Shown here one piece after another: positions 1 to 8,792 of a stretch of DNA of 64,000 bases. Origin of the DNA: Haladaptatus sp. DYF46 (lineage in GTDB: Archaea; Halobacteriota; Halobacteria; Halobacteriales; Haladaptataceae); contig NZ_JAJFAY010000001.1 of the NCBI RefSeq assembly GCF_021083305.1, positions 868,001-932,000 on the forward strand, read 5' to 3'. The notes beneath the pieces are model-generated. The model had not been told where the DNA came from. It saw nothing but the letters and a program-made list of their open reading frames with translations, and ran no database searches. The position numbers and the translations under genes were made by a program. Position 1 is the first letter of the stretch. Every line of letters starts with the position of its first letter.

Positions 1-1078
1 TACGGAGAACGGTGAACGTCACCGTTTCGTTCGGACGGGTTTCCAAGTAGAGATACGTGTAGAGATCCGCCGTATCTTCGACGGGGACGCCATCGACGGC
101 GAGGATAACGTCGCCGCCGACGGGAATCGCATACTGCCGGATCCCCTTCGAAACAGCGGTGGCCGGTCGTAGCTTGTTCCGTGCCGGACTATTCGCGGTC
201 AGATTGGCCACCATCACTCCTCGCGTAGTGTCGATGTCGTTCACTTCGGCGACGGTCGCGTCTACATCGATCGTTCCAGCGCCGATGTACGAGAGCGGGT
301 AGGATCCGTCGGCGATGATGGCTGGAACGATCACGCGAAGTGCCCTCGACGAGATTCCGAAGTTCGTTACGGAAGTGGGACCGGCAACGGTCATGCCGAC
401 GACTTCACCTTGACAGTTCACCCACGGGCCGCCGCTGCTCCCGAATTCGATACTCGCGTCCGTCTGTATCATCGGTGCCGTCGGAACCGTGACGTCGTCC
501 GCGTTCTGGTACGTCAGTGATCGGTTGACGCCGCTCACAATGCCCCCTGTAACCGTCTCCTCGTAAAATAACGGCGAACCGAAGACGGCTATCTCTTGCC
601 CTCGTTCGATCGAATCTCGGCTGACCGGTACCGTAGTGGCTGATTCGGGGACGTTCTCTACTCGAATCACGGCGATGTCAGTGGGTTCGTTCGCCCCGAC
701 AACGGTCGCCTCCGCCCATCGACCGCCTTCGAATCCGACGTCGATATCCGTCGGATCGTCCAATTCAGCCACGTGCCAGTTTGTGACGATGTACGCGCCC
801 GAGTCGTTTATTTCGTATATCCATCCCGAAGCCTCCCACGCGGAAACCTTATTGTGAGCTGCCACTTCCACGACTCCGGTCGAAACACTGCTGGACAGCC
901 CCGTATAGTTGCACTCGGTGACTTGAGGACGGTCCGTAACACGCTCGTCGCTTCCGACTGCCGCAGTCGAAGATGTCGTTTGCACGTCTTGGCGCACTGC
1001 TGCTCCGGAACCCCCTGCGATGACGAGCATGAGAACGAATACTCCGATAAACAAGCGTCCGGCAGTGTCGTGGGGCAT
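1..1078 (-). CDS. HtrA/DegP-like S1C serine protease with PDZ domain (C-terminus cut by window edge)
   Basis: Reading the minus strand from the ATG at 1078 gives an open frame that runs off the left edge, about 359 residues. Residues 1-27 are a short N-terminus plus a hydrophobic stretch, a Sec-type signal or anchor. A trypsin-like domain follows with a full catalytic triad: His102 in NWHVAE, Asp134 in PTDIAVIRV and Ser215 in GSSGGPW. From about residue 300 a PDZ-like segment begins (GGDVILAVDGVPVEDTADL). This is the architecture of HtrA-family quality-control proteases or chaperones acting outside the membrane on unfolded proteins. The triad is intact, so an active enzyme is expected. The substrate is unknown. 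The family is clear; the exact function is inferred. Confidence 0.88.
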   Translation of the reverse strand, partial: MPHDTAGRLFIGVFVLMLVIAGGSGAAVRQDVQTTSSTAAVGSDERVTDRPQVTECNYTGLSSSVSTGVVEVAAHNKVSAWEASGWIYEINDSGAYIVTNWHVAELDDPTDIDVGFEGGRWAEATVVGANEPTDIAVIRVENVPESATTVPVSRDSIERGQEIAVFGSPLFYEETVTGGIVSGVNRSLTYQNADDVTVPTAPMIQTDASIEFGSSGGPWVNCQGEVVGMTVAGPTSVTNFGISSRALRVIVPAIIADGSYPLSYIGAGTIDVDATVAEVNDIDTTRGVMVANLTANSPARNKLRPATAVSKGIRQYAIPVGGDVILAVDGVPVEDTADLYTYLYLETRPNETVTFTVLR

Positions 1079-1547
1079 CTCACCAGCCAGACGGGACACC
1101 GAATCTTTGTTAATCGGTGCGTTCTCGCTCGCAGTCACCGAGCAACGCCGATTATCGGCCCCGTCGTCGGCAGTTACCGCTCTCCACGGTTCGCAACGGA
1201 GTACCTCGCAGAAACATGGGCGCTGCAGGATTGTGAACTTCGTCTGGTCTACTTCAAATCCTTTGACCAGTTTCGACTCCTCACTTCGTTCCTCGCAGAA
1301 CCATGGGCGTTGCAGGATTTGAACCAAAGTCAGACGTTCCAGGCATGCGGCGCTTCGCGCCGGTCCGGGCTGCGGCTGACAGGATTCAAATCCTTCGCAG
1401 ACATCATCCGCTCGTCACGTCCGTTCCTCGCAGAATGATGGGCGCTGCAGGATTTGAACCACGGTCGTTCCGCTTCGCTTCACTCTCTGATTCAAATCCT
1501 TCGCGCGTCACGTTGCTCCCGCTCACGAAGTTGTTCGCGGAAGCAAG
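1079..1547. other. Non-coding stretch between htrA-like gene and tRNA-Arg, filled with tRNA-derived repeats
   Basis: I find no credible gene here. The open frames have skewed composition and cross the repeats. The first 130 bases hold the upstream region of the minus-strand protease. The rest consists of three degenerate units, each carrying a copy of the tRNA-Arg 3' end, described in the next entry. Confidence 0.6.
1217..1530. repeat. Three tandem degenerate copies of the tRNA-Arg 3' end
   Basis: Copies of the last 21 or so bases of the tRNA (T-arm 3' side plus acceptor strand) begin at 1218, 1305 and 1440, in the same orientation as the real tRNA end at 1548. The copy at 1440-1460 matches GGGCGCTGCAGGATTTGAAC exactly. 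The copy at 1305 has one change and the one at 1218 has an extra base. Each copy is preceded by a CTCGCAGAA-like string and followed 35-80 bases on by TTCAAATCC, the inverted partner of GGATTTGAA, so each unit could fold. Units are 87-135 bases apart. They look like tRNA-end duplications left by repeated integration at this tRNA, but no integrase gene is present in the window. Confidence 0.7.
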
Positions 1548-1622
1548 TGGGCGCTGCAGGATTTGAACCCGCGGCAACTTGGTCCGAAGCCAAGCACTCT
1601 GTCCAGACTGAGCTAAGCGCCC
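1548..1622 (-). tRNA. tRNA-Arg (anticodon UCG)
   Basis: On the minus strand the sequence folds as a full cloverleaf. The acceptor is GGGCGCT paired with AGCGCCC, there is a D-arm with AGCTCAG, and the anticodon stem CTTGG/CCAAG holds loop CTTCGGA (anticodon TCG). The T-arm is GCGGG-TTCAAAT-CCTGC. The base at 1548 supplies discriminator A. CCA is not encoded. It reads CGA-type Arg codons. Its 3' end is copied three times just downstream. Confidence 0.95.
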
Positions 1623-1723
1623 GTACTCAACGATACTGGCCCCTTCTTTTTAAACGTCGTGGTTTCGTCTCGTGGAAATCGCATTCCGACCATTTATACG
1701 GCGTGGCCCGAGTACGTCGCCGT

Positions 1724-2605
1724 ATGAGTACAGACGGACGTGCGAAGGGGTTGTTCGAACTCACACGTCCGGGAAACACCTTCGCGGCGGGCGTGCTCAC
1801 GTTCATCGGGGCGTTCGTCGCGGGTGGCGTCTTCACCGACTCACAGCCGGTTCAGGTCGCGGCGGCCGTGATGGCTACGTGGCTGGCGACGGGGGCGGGC
1901 AACGCCATCAACGACTACTTCGACCGCGAAATAGACCGCATCAACGCGCCGAACCGACCCATACCGCGCGGCGCGGTCTCACCGAGAGGCGGGCTGATTT
2001 TCAGCGTCGTGCTGTTCGTCGGTGCCATCGTCGCTGCGCTCGCACTGCCCGTATTCGCGATCGCCATCGCGGCGCTCAACCTCATCGCGCTGGTGGCCTA
2101 TACGAGGCTGTTCAAGGGACTGCCGGGGGTGGGGAACGCCGTGGTCGCCTACCTCGGCGGCAGCACGTTTCTGTTCGGGAGTGCCGCGGTCGCGGCCGAC
2201 GCCGGAAGCCACGCCGTTCCGGTCGAGGGAATTCGAACGGCGGGTATCCTCTTTCTCCTCGCCGCGCTCTCGACGTTCACGCGCGAAATCATCAAAGATG
2301 TCGAGGACATGGCGGGTGATCGTGAGGAGGGACTGAACACGCTTCCGCTGGCCATCGGTGCCCGCCCCGCAACCGCGTTCGGGGTGGTGCTGCTTCTCAT
2401 CGCGATAGCGGCGAGCCCGCTCCCGTTTCTGTGGGGTGTGTTCGGAGGTGCCTATCTCGCGGTCGTCCTCCCGGCGGATGCCATCATGCTTTATGCAGCC
2501 GCCGAGAGTTTCGACGATCCGACAGCTGGACAAAACCACTTAAAATATGGTATGTTCTTGGCTGCGATCGCGTTCGTAATCGGTCGCATAGCCGTTCTCA
2601 TTTGA
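1724..2605 (+). CDS. Digeranylgeranylglyceryl phosphate synthase (UbiA prenyltransferase family)
   Basis: A 293-residue polytopic membrane protein of the UbiA family, about nine hydrophobic segments. It has the two aspartate-rich Mg-diphosphate motifs: NDYFDREID at residues 63-71 and KDVEDMAGD at about 191-199. In archaea this type transfers the second geranylgeranyl chain to GGGP, giving DGGGP, the core step of ether-lipid synthesis. I chose the ATG at 1724 over upstream starts because conserved UbiA sequence (FELTRPGN) begins right after it and a TATA-like TTTATA lies at 1693-1698, about 26 bases ahead, implying a near-leaderless transcript. The GGPP synthase supplying its substrate is also in this window (29133-30188). 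Other UbiA prenyltransferases are possible but less likely. Confidence 0.85.
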   Translation: MSTDGRAKGLFELTRPGNTFAAGVLTFIGAFVAGGVFTDSQPVQVAAAVMATWLATGAGNAINDYFDREIDRINAPNRPIPRGAVSPRGGLIFSVVLFVGAIVAALALPVFAIAIAALNLIALVAYTRLFKGLPGVGNAVVAYLGGSTFLFGSAAVAADAGSHAVPVEGIRTAGILFLLAALSTFTREIIKDVEDMAGDREEGLNTLPLAIGARPATAFGVVLLLIAIAASPLPFLWGVFGGAYLAVVLPADAIMLYAAAESFDDPTAGQNHLKYGMFLAAIAFVIGRIAVLI

Positions 2606-2763
2606 GTGTCTTCGGATGAATAGATAGCAATCAAAAAGAATATAAGCGGTTCCCAAGATATTAATCCCAGATGAGAAAGGGGGAGAAAACTGGCACTTCG
2701 TCGGCTCTCTCCCGGGCTCAGTATCGAACAATGCGGTGCGACCGTGCGCGGTGATGAGGTATC

Positions 2764-3399
2764 ATGTACAGTATAGGTGAGCCGTTTCCCGAGACGGAAC
2801 TCAACCCGGGAACGAATCTGCTCGTTGCGGGACCGCCGATGACGGGAAAGCGGCGGCTCGCGTTCGACGTGCTCGCACACGGTGATGGCGACGGGATAAT
2901 CATCGTAACGACGAAAAGCACGGGTGAGCAGGTGCTCTCGGACTACGAATCCCGGCTCGACGGTCGGGACTCCTTCATCGGGGTGGTCGACTGCGTTTCG
3001 AAACAGCAGGGGATGAGTCCACAGCGGGTCGAAAGCGTCGAATTCGCCTCTTCGCCGGTGGACATGACCGGAATCGGTATCAAGCTCTCCGAGTTCCTCC
3101 AGCGGTTTTACGATTCGGGCGTCCGTTCCAATCGAATCGCCTTCGACTCGCTCTCGACGCTTCTCATGTACTCGAACCTCCAGACCGTGTTTCGGTTCCT
3201 TCACGTTTTCACCGGTCGAGTACAGAGCGCGGAAGCCTTCGGTTTGTTCGTCATCGACTCGTCGGCCCACGATGCCCAGACGATGAGTACGCTTAGGCAG
3301 CTGTTCGACGGCGAGATAGAGGTTCGCGAAGCGGAAGACGGCGGGTCCGAGGTTCGGTTGAAGGGCGTCGGCCCGACGACCGATTGGCAACTGCTCTGA
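2764..3399 (+). CDS. RecA-fold NTP-binding protein, KaiC/RAD55-like (haloarchaeal family)
   Basis: A 211-residue protein with N-terminal NLLVAGPPMTGKRRLAFDVL, a Walker-A-like loop (GPPMTGK) at about residues 23-29. A hydrophobic strand ending in IAFDSLSTLLMY, with a central aspartate, resembles Walker B of KaiC/RAD55 proteins. In haloarchaea such single-domain proteins are common and often belong to signalling or gene regulation networks; they lack the second KaiC domain. No partner is evident: the DGGGP synthase upstream has its own promoter, and the CoA-binding gene follows after about 70 bases. ATP binding is likely; the role is unknown. Confidence 0.65.
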   Translation: MYSIGEPFPETELNPGTNLLVAGPPMTGKRRLAFDVLAHGDGDGIIIVTTKSTGEQVLSDYESRLDGRDSFIGVVDCVSKQQGMSPQRVESVEFASSPVDMTGIGIKLSEFLQRFYDSGVRSNRIAFDSLSTLLMYSNLQTVFRFLHVFTGRVQSAEAFGLFVIDSSAHDAQTMSTLRQLFDGEIEVREAEDGGSEVRLKGVGPTTDWQLL

Positions 3400-3467
3400 C
3401 CCGATACTATCGACGCCTTGTGCCCGGAGGGCCAACGCTTTTGCGCGCTCGTAGCGTTCGTTCCGGC

Positions 3468-3890
3468 ATGCCAATCGAAGGAGACGAGGAACTTCGAGAC
3501 GTTCTCGAACTCGATACGATCGCGGTCGTTGGCTGCTCTTCGACGCCCGGAAAGGACGCCCACGAGATACCGAAATATCTCCGGGATCACGGCTACGAGG
3601 TCATCCCGGTCAACCCCTTCGCGGACGAAATCTTCGGACGGGAGGCCGCCGATTCCCTCGACGACGTGGACGAGGAGATAGACATCGTGGACGTGTTTCG
3701 GCCGAGCGAGGAGGTGTCCGAAATCGTCGATGCCGTCCTCGAACGCGACGACGTGGACGTGGTGTGGATGCAGTTGGGAATCCGTGACGACGATGCAGCG
3801 AAACGGGCGGAGGACGCCGGAAAGCGCGTAGTGCAGGACCGCTGTATGAAGGTCGAACACGGTCGGCTGATGGGGCAATCTCCTCGCTAA
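3468..3890 (+). CDS. CoA-binding (Rossmann-fold) protein, YccU-like
   Basis: A 140-residue single-domain protein. Residues 17-60 show the CoA-binding Rossmann start IAVVGCSSTPGKDAHEIPKY followed by LRDHGYEVIPVNPFADEIFG. Later come VDVFRPSEEVSEIV and VWMQLGIRDDDAAKRAEDAG, matching the succinyl-CoA-synthetase-alpha-like fold of stand-alone CoA-binding proteins. No enzymatic activity is established for this group. I start at 3468 because an in-frame start about 84 bases upstream adds residues unlike the family. It ends just before the convergent PhoX-like gene. Confidence 0.8.
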   Translation: MPIEGDEELRDVLELDTIAVVGCSSTPGKDAHEIPKYLRDHGYEVIPVNPFADEIFGREAADSLDDVDEEIDIVDVFRPSEEVSEIVDAVLERDDVDVVWMQLGIRDDDAAKRAEDAGKRVVQDRCMKVEHGRLMGQSPR

Positions 3891-3920
3891 CCGTCGAAAA
3901 ATGCGACGTGTCGGTCGTTT

Positions 3921-5981
3921 CTACTCTTCGGGTTCGTAGACGTACAGGCAGTCGTTGCTGTACGACCGACCGAACTTGTCGGCGTCCTCACAGCAGAGGA
4001 CGCGGCCGTCGTCCATCACGTAGATGTTGTCGACGTTGATGAGCGCGTCGTCCGCGATGTCCGCTGGGTCGCTCGCGTCGGGGCCGACGATAACCGGTTC
4101 GAGCGTCGAGACGTTGTAGTCGTCCTCGAGTTCGGCGCGGTAGACGACGCCGCCGTCCACGCGGTCGAGTCGAATGTCACCGAGCGTGTCGGCCAGCGCG
4201 TCGTTCAGTGCCGAGATGGCGAAGTAGACGTAATCGCCGGGTCCAGCACCGTCGACGCTGTCCACGCCTTCGGCCTTGTTGAACTCGATGGTCGCGCCGA
4301 TTTCCTTGGCGGCCGCGCGGGTTTCGAGGAAGGGGACCTTCCTGAGTTCCTCGTCGACGCCGTCCGGACCGTCATTCTCGTACTGCTCGGCCCACTCGAC
4401 GATTTCCTCGTTGGTGATGTAGTTCCGGTTGCCGTTTTCGACGATTTCCTTGTCGGCTTCTTCGAGTGCCGTTTCGAGGTCGTCCTCCCAGTCGGCGTCG
4501 GCGTGGGTTTCGAGGTAATCGACCTGCGTGACGTCATCGTATTCCGAAATCCACTTTTCGACCTCGTCGTTCGCGGCGTGGCCCAGTTCCAACCACTCGA
4601 ATTCGAGGTTCACGTCGGCGGGCGGGTTCTTCTTCGCCGCTTCCTCGTTGGTCACTTTCGGCGCGTAGAGCGTCCCCGCGACGTTCATCGGGTCGCAGTA
4701 GCCGTCGATTTCCTCGTCGGCGACGAACTTGTAAATGCCCTTGCTGTCGCCGTCGGAACAGCCGTACACGGTTCGTTTGTCGCTCTGTATGTCGGGCGAC
4801 TCCCACGACGCCCGGCCCATCACGTAGTACTTGATGGGTTGTGGCGTCTCCGCCATCGGGTCGCGGAAATCGACGAAGTAGCCGTAGCGGTACGGGTTCG
4901 GGTAGACGTCCCCTATCGGTTTCGTCGTGTTGCTCGCGTCATCGGAGGACTGGTCGACTGGCAACGACGTCTGGTCGACCCGTTCGGCACCGAGGTAGTA
5001 CGCGAGGAATTCGAGGCCCGTGAGCGCCCAGTAGCCCTGGACGCCCCACGATTCGTCGCCGTAATAGCCGTCGATGGCCTCCTGAATTCCGTTCGGATTC
5101 GGTCGGTTCCAGAACTGACAGCCGCCGATGAGGTCCTTCCCGGTCCCCTGCTCGACGATATCGCTCACCGTTGCGGTCAGGGAGACGCGGGGCTGTGCGT
5201 AGTTCTCCTCGGCGGATATCATCGTGTTCCACGGGGAGAGGTCGCCGTAGCAGTTGATCCGCGTCCCGCCCAACTCGCGCATCGGCTCGGTGTTCGCGAG
5301 GTTGACGGCGTTCTCCAAATCGGCGGTCCAGCCGCCTTCCCCATCCTGACTGATGGGGATTCGGGAAACGTTTCCGGGGCTGTTCTCCCAGTTGGTGAAG
5401 AGGTATCCTTCGGACCCCTCCTCGTTCGTCGGGACGAACTGGTTGCAGTCGGGATTGGAAGCGGGGTCGCCGTACTGCGTTCCGGCGAAGTTGTCGGGCG
5501 TGATGTTCCACCCGTCCGGCGTCTGGGTGACGCCGAGTCGTTCGGTGCCGCCGTTGATGCGGTCCTCTTCCTGCGCGATGAACGTGAAATCGCCGCTCGC
5601 GCTCCGTATCATTCCCTTCTCCTCGTTCGTCTGCGGCGTCGAAAGCCCGGAGAAATCGTCGTTGCTTCCGTCCATGGAGAACTGGAAGCCCTCGAAATAG
5701 CCGATACCGGACGTGTTGTACGGTGCAGGGTTGTCGCGGCTCGGGTGCTGAAGGCTGTACAGGGGCGTTCCGTCCTCGAAGACGAACGGTCCCGTCACTT
5801 CCGCGCCGAACGCGGTGGACGAAAAGCGCTTGAGGCTTCCCTTCACGTAGGGGGCATTCGGAGTATCGTCGTCCTCCGGCGGTTCGGTACTCTCGATTCC
5901 GATGACGTTCGTGGAAACGCTCGCACCGAGGGTGGCGGCGATCGATGTGGCCATCAGTTTGCGTCGGGTGAACTCGACCAT
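3921..5981 (-). CDS. PhoX-family (DUF839) secreted phosphatase-like protein
   Basis: A 686-residue exported protein. The N-terminus has a Tat signal (TRRKLMATSIAATLGASVS). The body is typical of the PhoX/DUF839 group: long, acidic, beta-propeller-like, with conserved patches such as LSPWNTMISAEENYAQP (about residues 245-262) and GCSDGDSKGIYKFVADEE. Characterised PhoX enzymes are Ca/Fe-dependent alkaline phosphatases releasing phosphate from organic esters outside the cell. Whether this one is an active phosphatase is inferred. An AT-rich TATA-like element lies at about 6013-6024, upstream of the ATG at 5981. The gene stands alone and converges with the CoA-binding gene. Confidence 0.78.
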   Translation of the reverse strand: MVEFTRRKLMATSIAATLGASVSTNVIGIESTEPPEDDDTPNAPYVKGSLKRFSSTAFGAEVTGPFVFEDGTPLYSLQHPSRDNPAPYNTSGIGYFEGFQFSMDGSNDDFSGLSTPQTNEEKGMIRSASGDFTFIAQEEDRINGGTERLGVTQTPDGWNITPDNFAGTQYGDPASNPDCNQFVPTNEEGSEGYLFTNWENSPGNVSRIPISQDGEGGWTADLENAVNLANTEPMRELGGTRINCYGDLSPWNTMISAEENYAQPRVSLTATVSDIVEQGTGKDLIGGCQFWNRPNPNGIQEAIDGYYGDESWGVQGYWALTGLEFLAYYLGAERVDQTSLPVDQSSDDASNTTKPIGDVYPNPYRYGYFVDFRDPMAETPQPIKYYVMGRASWESPDIQSDKRTVYGCSDGDSKGIYKFVADEEIDGYCDPMNVAGTLYAPKVTNEEAAKKNPPADVNLEFEWLELGHAANDEVEKWISEYDDVTQVDYLETHADADWEDDLETALEEADKEIVENGNRNYITNEEIVEWAEQYENDGPDGVDEELRKVPFLETRAAAKEIGATIEFNKAEGVDSVDGAGPGDYVYFAISALNDALADTLGDIRLDRVDGGVVYRAELEDDYNVSTLEPVIVGPDASDPADIADDALINVDNIYVMDDGRVLCCEDADKFGRSYSNDCLYVYEPEE

Positions 5982-6311
5982 GCGAACGATGATTTACAGG
6001 AGTACAATATGTAAATTTATAATATCTATATGGGGTATCTTGGTTCGATACGACGTCTATGTACCGGTTTTACCGACAGTGTCCGAGGATTTGAATATCG
6101 GAGAACGTCACCGAGAGAACGGCTTTCTTGTGGGAATGAAGGGGCGTCGTCCGTCCGTTTCTCTCTCCCCCTATCTATGGTCCGTTTTCGAATATCCTAT
6201 CCGATACTTTCGGAGTGTAACGAGATGCCGCTCGGGACGAACTTTCGCGGAGCTATGTGCCGAGTATCGACGAGAAACCGAATCCTATTTCGAGCACCGA
6301 GCGAACCGCCC
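5982..6311. other. Intergenic region with the PhoX-like promoter; no gene seen
   Basis: About 330 bases. The proximal 45 bases carry the AT-rich promoter of the minus-strand PhoX-like gene (AATTTATAATATC near 6013). The remainder is AT-richer than the surroundings and has only short, compositionally odd frames. I see no conserved gene or RNA fold. Confidence 0.5.
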
Positions 6312-6731
6312 CTACTCCATCCCCATCTTTTCCGCGCCGGAGCGAATCTCCTTGGCCCGCTTCCGAACCGTCGCGACGTATCGCTCTATCTCCGGGGGTG
6401 TTTTGCCGTAAAACGATGCGACCCAGTTGAGGTCCGTGTACGGTTGGGTAAGGAAGTACGCCGAAAGCGTATCCCGACCCGCCTGTATTATTTCCGGCGG
6501 GACGCCGCGTTCGCCCGTTCCCGCCTCCTCGAACCCGTTCACGTCGAAGTACACGTCCGCGTACAGTTCCGCCAACTCGGGATCCTCGAAACGGACCCCC
6601 TCGTGATTCGGCGCTTCGAATCGGTAGCGGGCGCTTCCATCCTCCGTTGGTATCGTGACGATTCGGACTCCCAGTATGTACTCCCTGTACACCGCCTTTG
6701 CGGGAGCGGTATTTCGGTCGGTCTGTGACAT
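6312..6731 (-). CDS. Conserved haloarchaeal hypothetical protein
   Basis: A 139-residue soluble acidic protein starting at the ATG at 6731 (MSQTDRNTAPAKAVYREY). Upstream in-frame sequence adds only eight unlikely residues. It contains a beta-rich first half (YILGVRIVTIPTEDGSARYRF) and a helical C-terminal half with a basic end (VATVRKRAKEIRSGAEKMG). I recognise no catalytic motif, membrane segment or metal site. It is transcribed alone. I do not assign a function. Base composition and codon use match the neighbours, so it is probably a real gene. Confidence 0.65.
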   Translation of the reverse strand: MSQTDRNTAPAKAVYREYILGVRIVTIPTEDGSARYRFEAPNHEGVRFEDPELAELYADVYFDVNGFEEAGTGERGVPPEIIQAGRDTLSAYFLTQPYTDLNWVASFYGKTPPEIERYVATVRKRAKEIRSGAEKMGME

Positions 6732-6895
6732 GGATAGTTGCCCGTGGCAGTGCAACCGCCACCGAAACCGGCGGTCGTCAGCCTCGGATGTAGAGGCCCT
6801 TGCGGAGCGTCGATTAGTAGTTTGATAATTTCACTATATATCGCTCCGTACTATCGGTACGCACCGCCGGTACTTCGGAGAAAGAGTTCGCGCGG

Positions 6896-7876
6896 CTATC
6901 CGTCCCACTCCGCGAACGAACGATAGATTCCCTTGGAGAGGTAGCGCTCGCTGGAGTCGGGGAAGACGGTGACGACCGCATTGCCCGGTGCGTCTATCTC
7001 GCCGTTTCGAATCTGTTCCGCGACCTGTCGGGCCGCGATGCTCGCCGCACCGGCCGAGGAACCGACGAGGTGCCCTTCCTCGCGTGCGAGGCGTTTGAGT
7101 TCGTCGTGAGCGGTTTCGTCCGGTACTTGGATGATTTCGTCCACGAGGTCCGGTTCGAACAGTTCGTTGGTCGTGGGGTCGTGCGTCCCGATTCCTTCGA
7201 TTTTATACTCCTCTTCGGGCACGTCGGCCCCCTTCGTCGTGGAGTAGAGCGACCCTTCCGGTTCGACGGCGGCGACGTAGGTGTCCGAGTGCTGGTCGCG
7301 GGCGTACTTCGCCATCCCCATCAGGGTGCCCGCGGTGCCACATCCCGCAACGACCGCGCCGATGTCGCCGTCCAACGCCTCGTAGAGTTCCGGTCCCGTC
7401 GTTTCGTAATGTGCCTCGACGTTCAGCGGGTTGGCGAACTGCTGTGGCACGACCGCGTTCTCCGTCTCCTCCGCGAGTCGGTGAGCGCGTTCGATCGCGC
7501 CGCCCATCCCGTCCGACGTGGGCGTGTTGATGACTTCCGCGCCGAGCGCGGCCATGAGCTGTTGTTTCTCCTTGCTGAACCGCTCGGGGACGACGAACAC
7601 GGCGTTCACGTTGAGTTGTCCCGCCGCGACGGCGAAGCCGATACCCGTGTTTCCGGCGGTCGGTTCGATGACCGTCCCGCCGGGACGGAGTTCGCCGCTG
7701 TCGAGCATCGCCTCTATCATGTACTTCCCGATGCGGTCCTTCACGCTCGCGCCGGGATTGAACGACTCCAACTTCGCATACACTGGAACGTCGTCGGGCG
7801 CGGCTTGAACACGGACGAGCGGGGTTTGCCCCACCGTGTCGAGGACCGAGTCGAGCGGTTCCCGATGTGTCGTCAT
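6896..7876 (-). CDS. PLP-dependent cysteine synthase (CysK/CBS family)
   Basis: A 326-residue fold-type II PLP enzyme. The PLP-binding lysine is Lys46 in NPGASVKDRIG. The substrate-binding loop is EPTAGNTGIG (about residues 71-80), the phosphate-binding loop is GCGTAGTLMG, and the pyridine-contacting serine lies in VGSSAGAAS near the C-terminus. The family joins O-acetylserine (or O-phosphoserine, or in CBS serine plus homocysteine) with a sulfur donor. No C-terminal CBS regulatory pair is present, so cysteine synthase is favoured. The donor preference cannot be read off. A cystathionine synthase/lyase gene at 17271-18437 suggests transsulfuration in the same cell. Confidence 0.87.
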   Translation of the reverse strand: MTTHREPLDSVLDTVGQTPLVRVQAAPDDVPVYAKLESFNPGASVKDRIGKYMIEAMLDSGELRPGGTVIEPTAGNTGIGFAVAAGQLNVNAVFVVPERFSKEKQQLMAALGAEVINTPTSDGMGGAIERAHRLAEETENAVVPQQFANPLNVEAHYETTGPELYEALDGDIGAVVAGCGTAGTLMGMAKYARDQHSDTYVAAVEPEGSLYSTTKGADVPEEEYKIEGIGTHDPTTNELFEPDLVDEIIQVPDETAHDELKRLAREEGHLVGSSAGAASIAARQVAEQIRNGEIDAPGNAVVTVFPDSSERYLSKGIYRSFAEWDG

Positions 7877-7933
7877 GTCGCAAAAATTGACGGGAGGGCT
7901 GTTAGTCGTTGTTATGTCTTCCGACTCGGTGAC

Positions 7934-8230
7934 TCACGAACTCGCTTCGACCGTCTCGTCGGTCGTTTCGTCGGAATCGCCGGCCGTCTCGTCGGATTCA
8001 ACGTCGGCGAGCACTTCGTCGATGTCGATTCCTTCCTCGCGCGCCAGCGCCTCGATGAGCGCCTTCTGGTGTGCGTTTTCGGCTTCCAGTCGTTCGACGC
8101 GCTCGTTCGTCGTCTCCAGCGTGTCGCGCATTTCGACCAACTGTTCGCGCATCTCGTTCAGTTTAGCGTACAGTTTCTCCGCGGTGTCGGCCACTTTCTG
8201 AATCTTCTTTGCCGTGCTTCCAAGTCCCAT
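7934..8230 (-). CDS. DUF5798-like haloarchaeal coiled-coil protein
   Basis: A 98-residue protein beginning MGLGSTAKKIQKVADTAEKL. Residues 5-65 form a continuous heptad-rich helix (LNEMREQLVEMRDTLETTNE), then a short helix (ALAREEGIDIDEVLAD) and a disordered acidic Ser/Thr tail. The pattern matches DUF5798, a haloarchaea-specific family of unknown function. It lies upstream of the cysteine synthase on the same strand with a 57-base gap, so co-transcription is possible but not shown. Confidence 0.75.
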   Translation of the reverse strand: MGLGSTAKKIQKVADTAEKLYAKLNEMREQLVEMRDTLETTNERVERLEAENAHQKALIEALAREEGIDIDEVLADVESDETAGDSDETTDETVEASS

Positions 8231-8311
8231 ACACCCCCGTTCGTTCCCGAGTAATGTGGGTTTTCCGACTCAAGCGGGACGCTTAACTCGGCTGCGTGGC
8301 TGGATACGCGC

Positions 8312-8710
8312 ATGAGCAAGGCGCTAAAAGCAGGTATGGTGTCGTGTCTGGCCGTCGTCGCCCTCGTTTCCCTCCCCTATTTCCTCGCCCCAGCGGTCGC
8401 AGTGAGCGTCTACTACGACACCATTCCGGTCCCCGTCGAACTGATCGACGTTCTCCTCTCGCTCGTCGCGTTCATCGCGTTCGGATCCGCGCTTCGAGGG
8501 CGATCGGACCCCGCGACGATTGCGGGCGTTACCGTCGTTCTCGGTGGCTTTCTGGTCGGTATCACGCTCTGGTGGGCGCTCGTAACACCGGCTTCGACGT
8601 TGGTCGAGGCCGCACGCATGGATTCGTTGAACGGCTACCAGTGGGTGTTGTTCCTTGTGACGATTGGCGTCCCCACAAGCGCGGGTTGGTACGCCCGAAC
8701 CGTCCTATAG
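8312..8710 (+). CDS. Small haloarchaeal membrane protein (four predicted helices)
   Basis: A 132-residue protein with four hydrophobic segments, at about residues 8-32, 42-58, 68-90 and 108-130, separated by short loops; the loop after the second contains Arg and Asp (RGRSDPA). No catalytic motif. It diverges from the coiled-coil gene at 8230 and precedes another small membrane protein. Function unknown; only location in the membrane is supported. Confidence 0.65.
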   Translation: MSKALKAGMVSCLAVVALVSLPYFLAPAVAVSVYYDTIPVPVELIDVLLSLVAFIAFGSALRGRSDPATIAGVTVVLGGFLVGITLWWALVTPASTLVEAARMDSLNGYQWVLFLVTIGVPTSAGWYARTVL

Positions 8711-8792
8711 TCTCTTCCTTGGTACTCACAGCGAAGTGTTACTCCGTGACAGTGAGCCTATAACAAAGTGACATGGCGGTGCAGATGGTCTC

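Noticed and set aside
1200..1560. CRISPR-like regular repeats
   Set aside because: Units are degenerate, unevenly spaced and match the tRNA-Arg 3' end; no cas genes, no uniform spacers.
4503..6014. A 503-codon open frame opposite the PhoX-like gene
   Set aside because: The opposite strand holds a clear Tat-exported PhoX-family protein. The antisense frame is low in acidic residues and without motifs.
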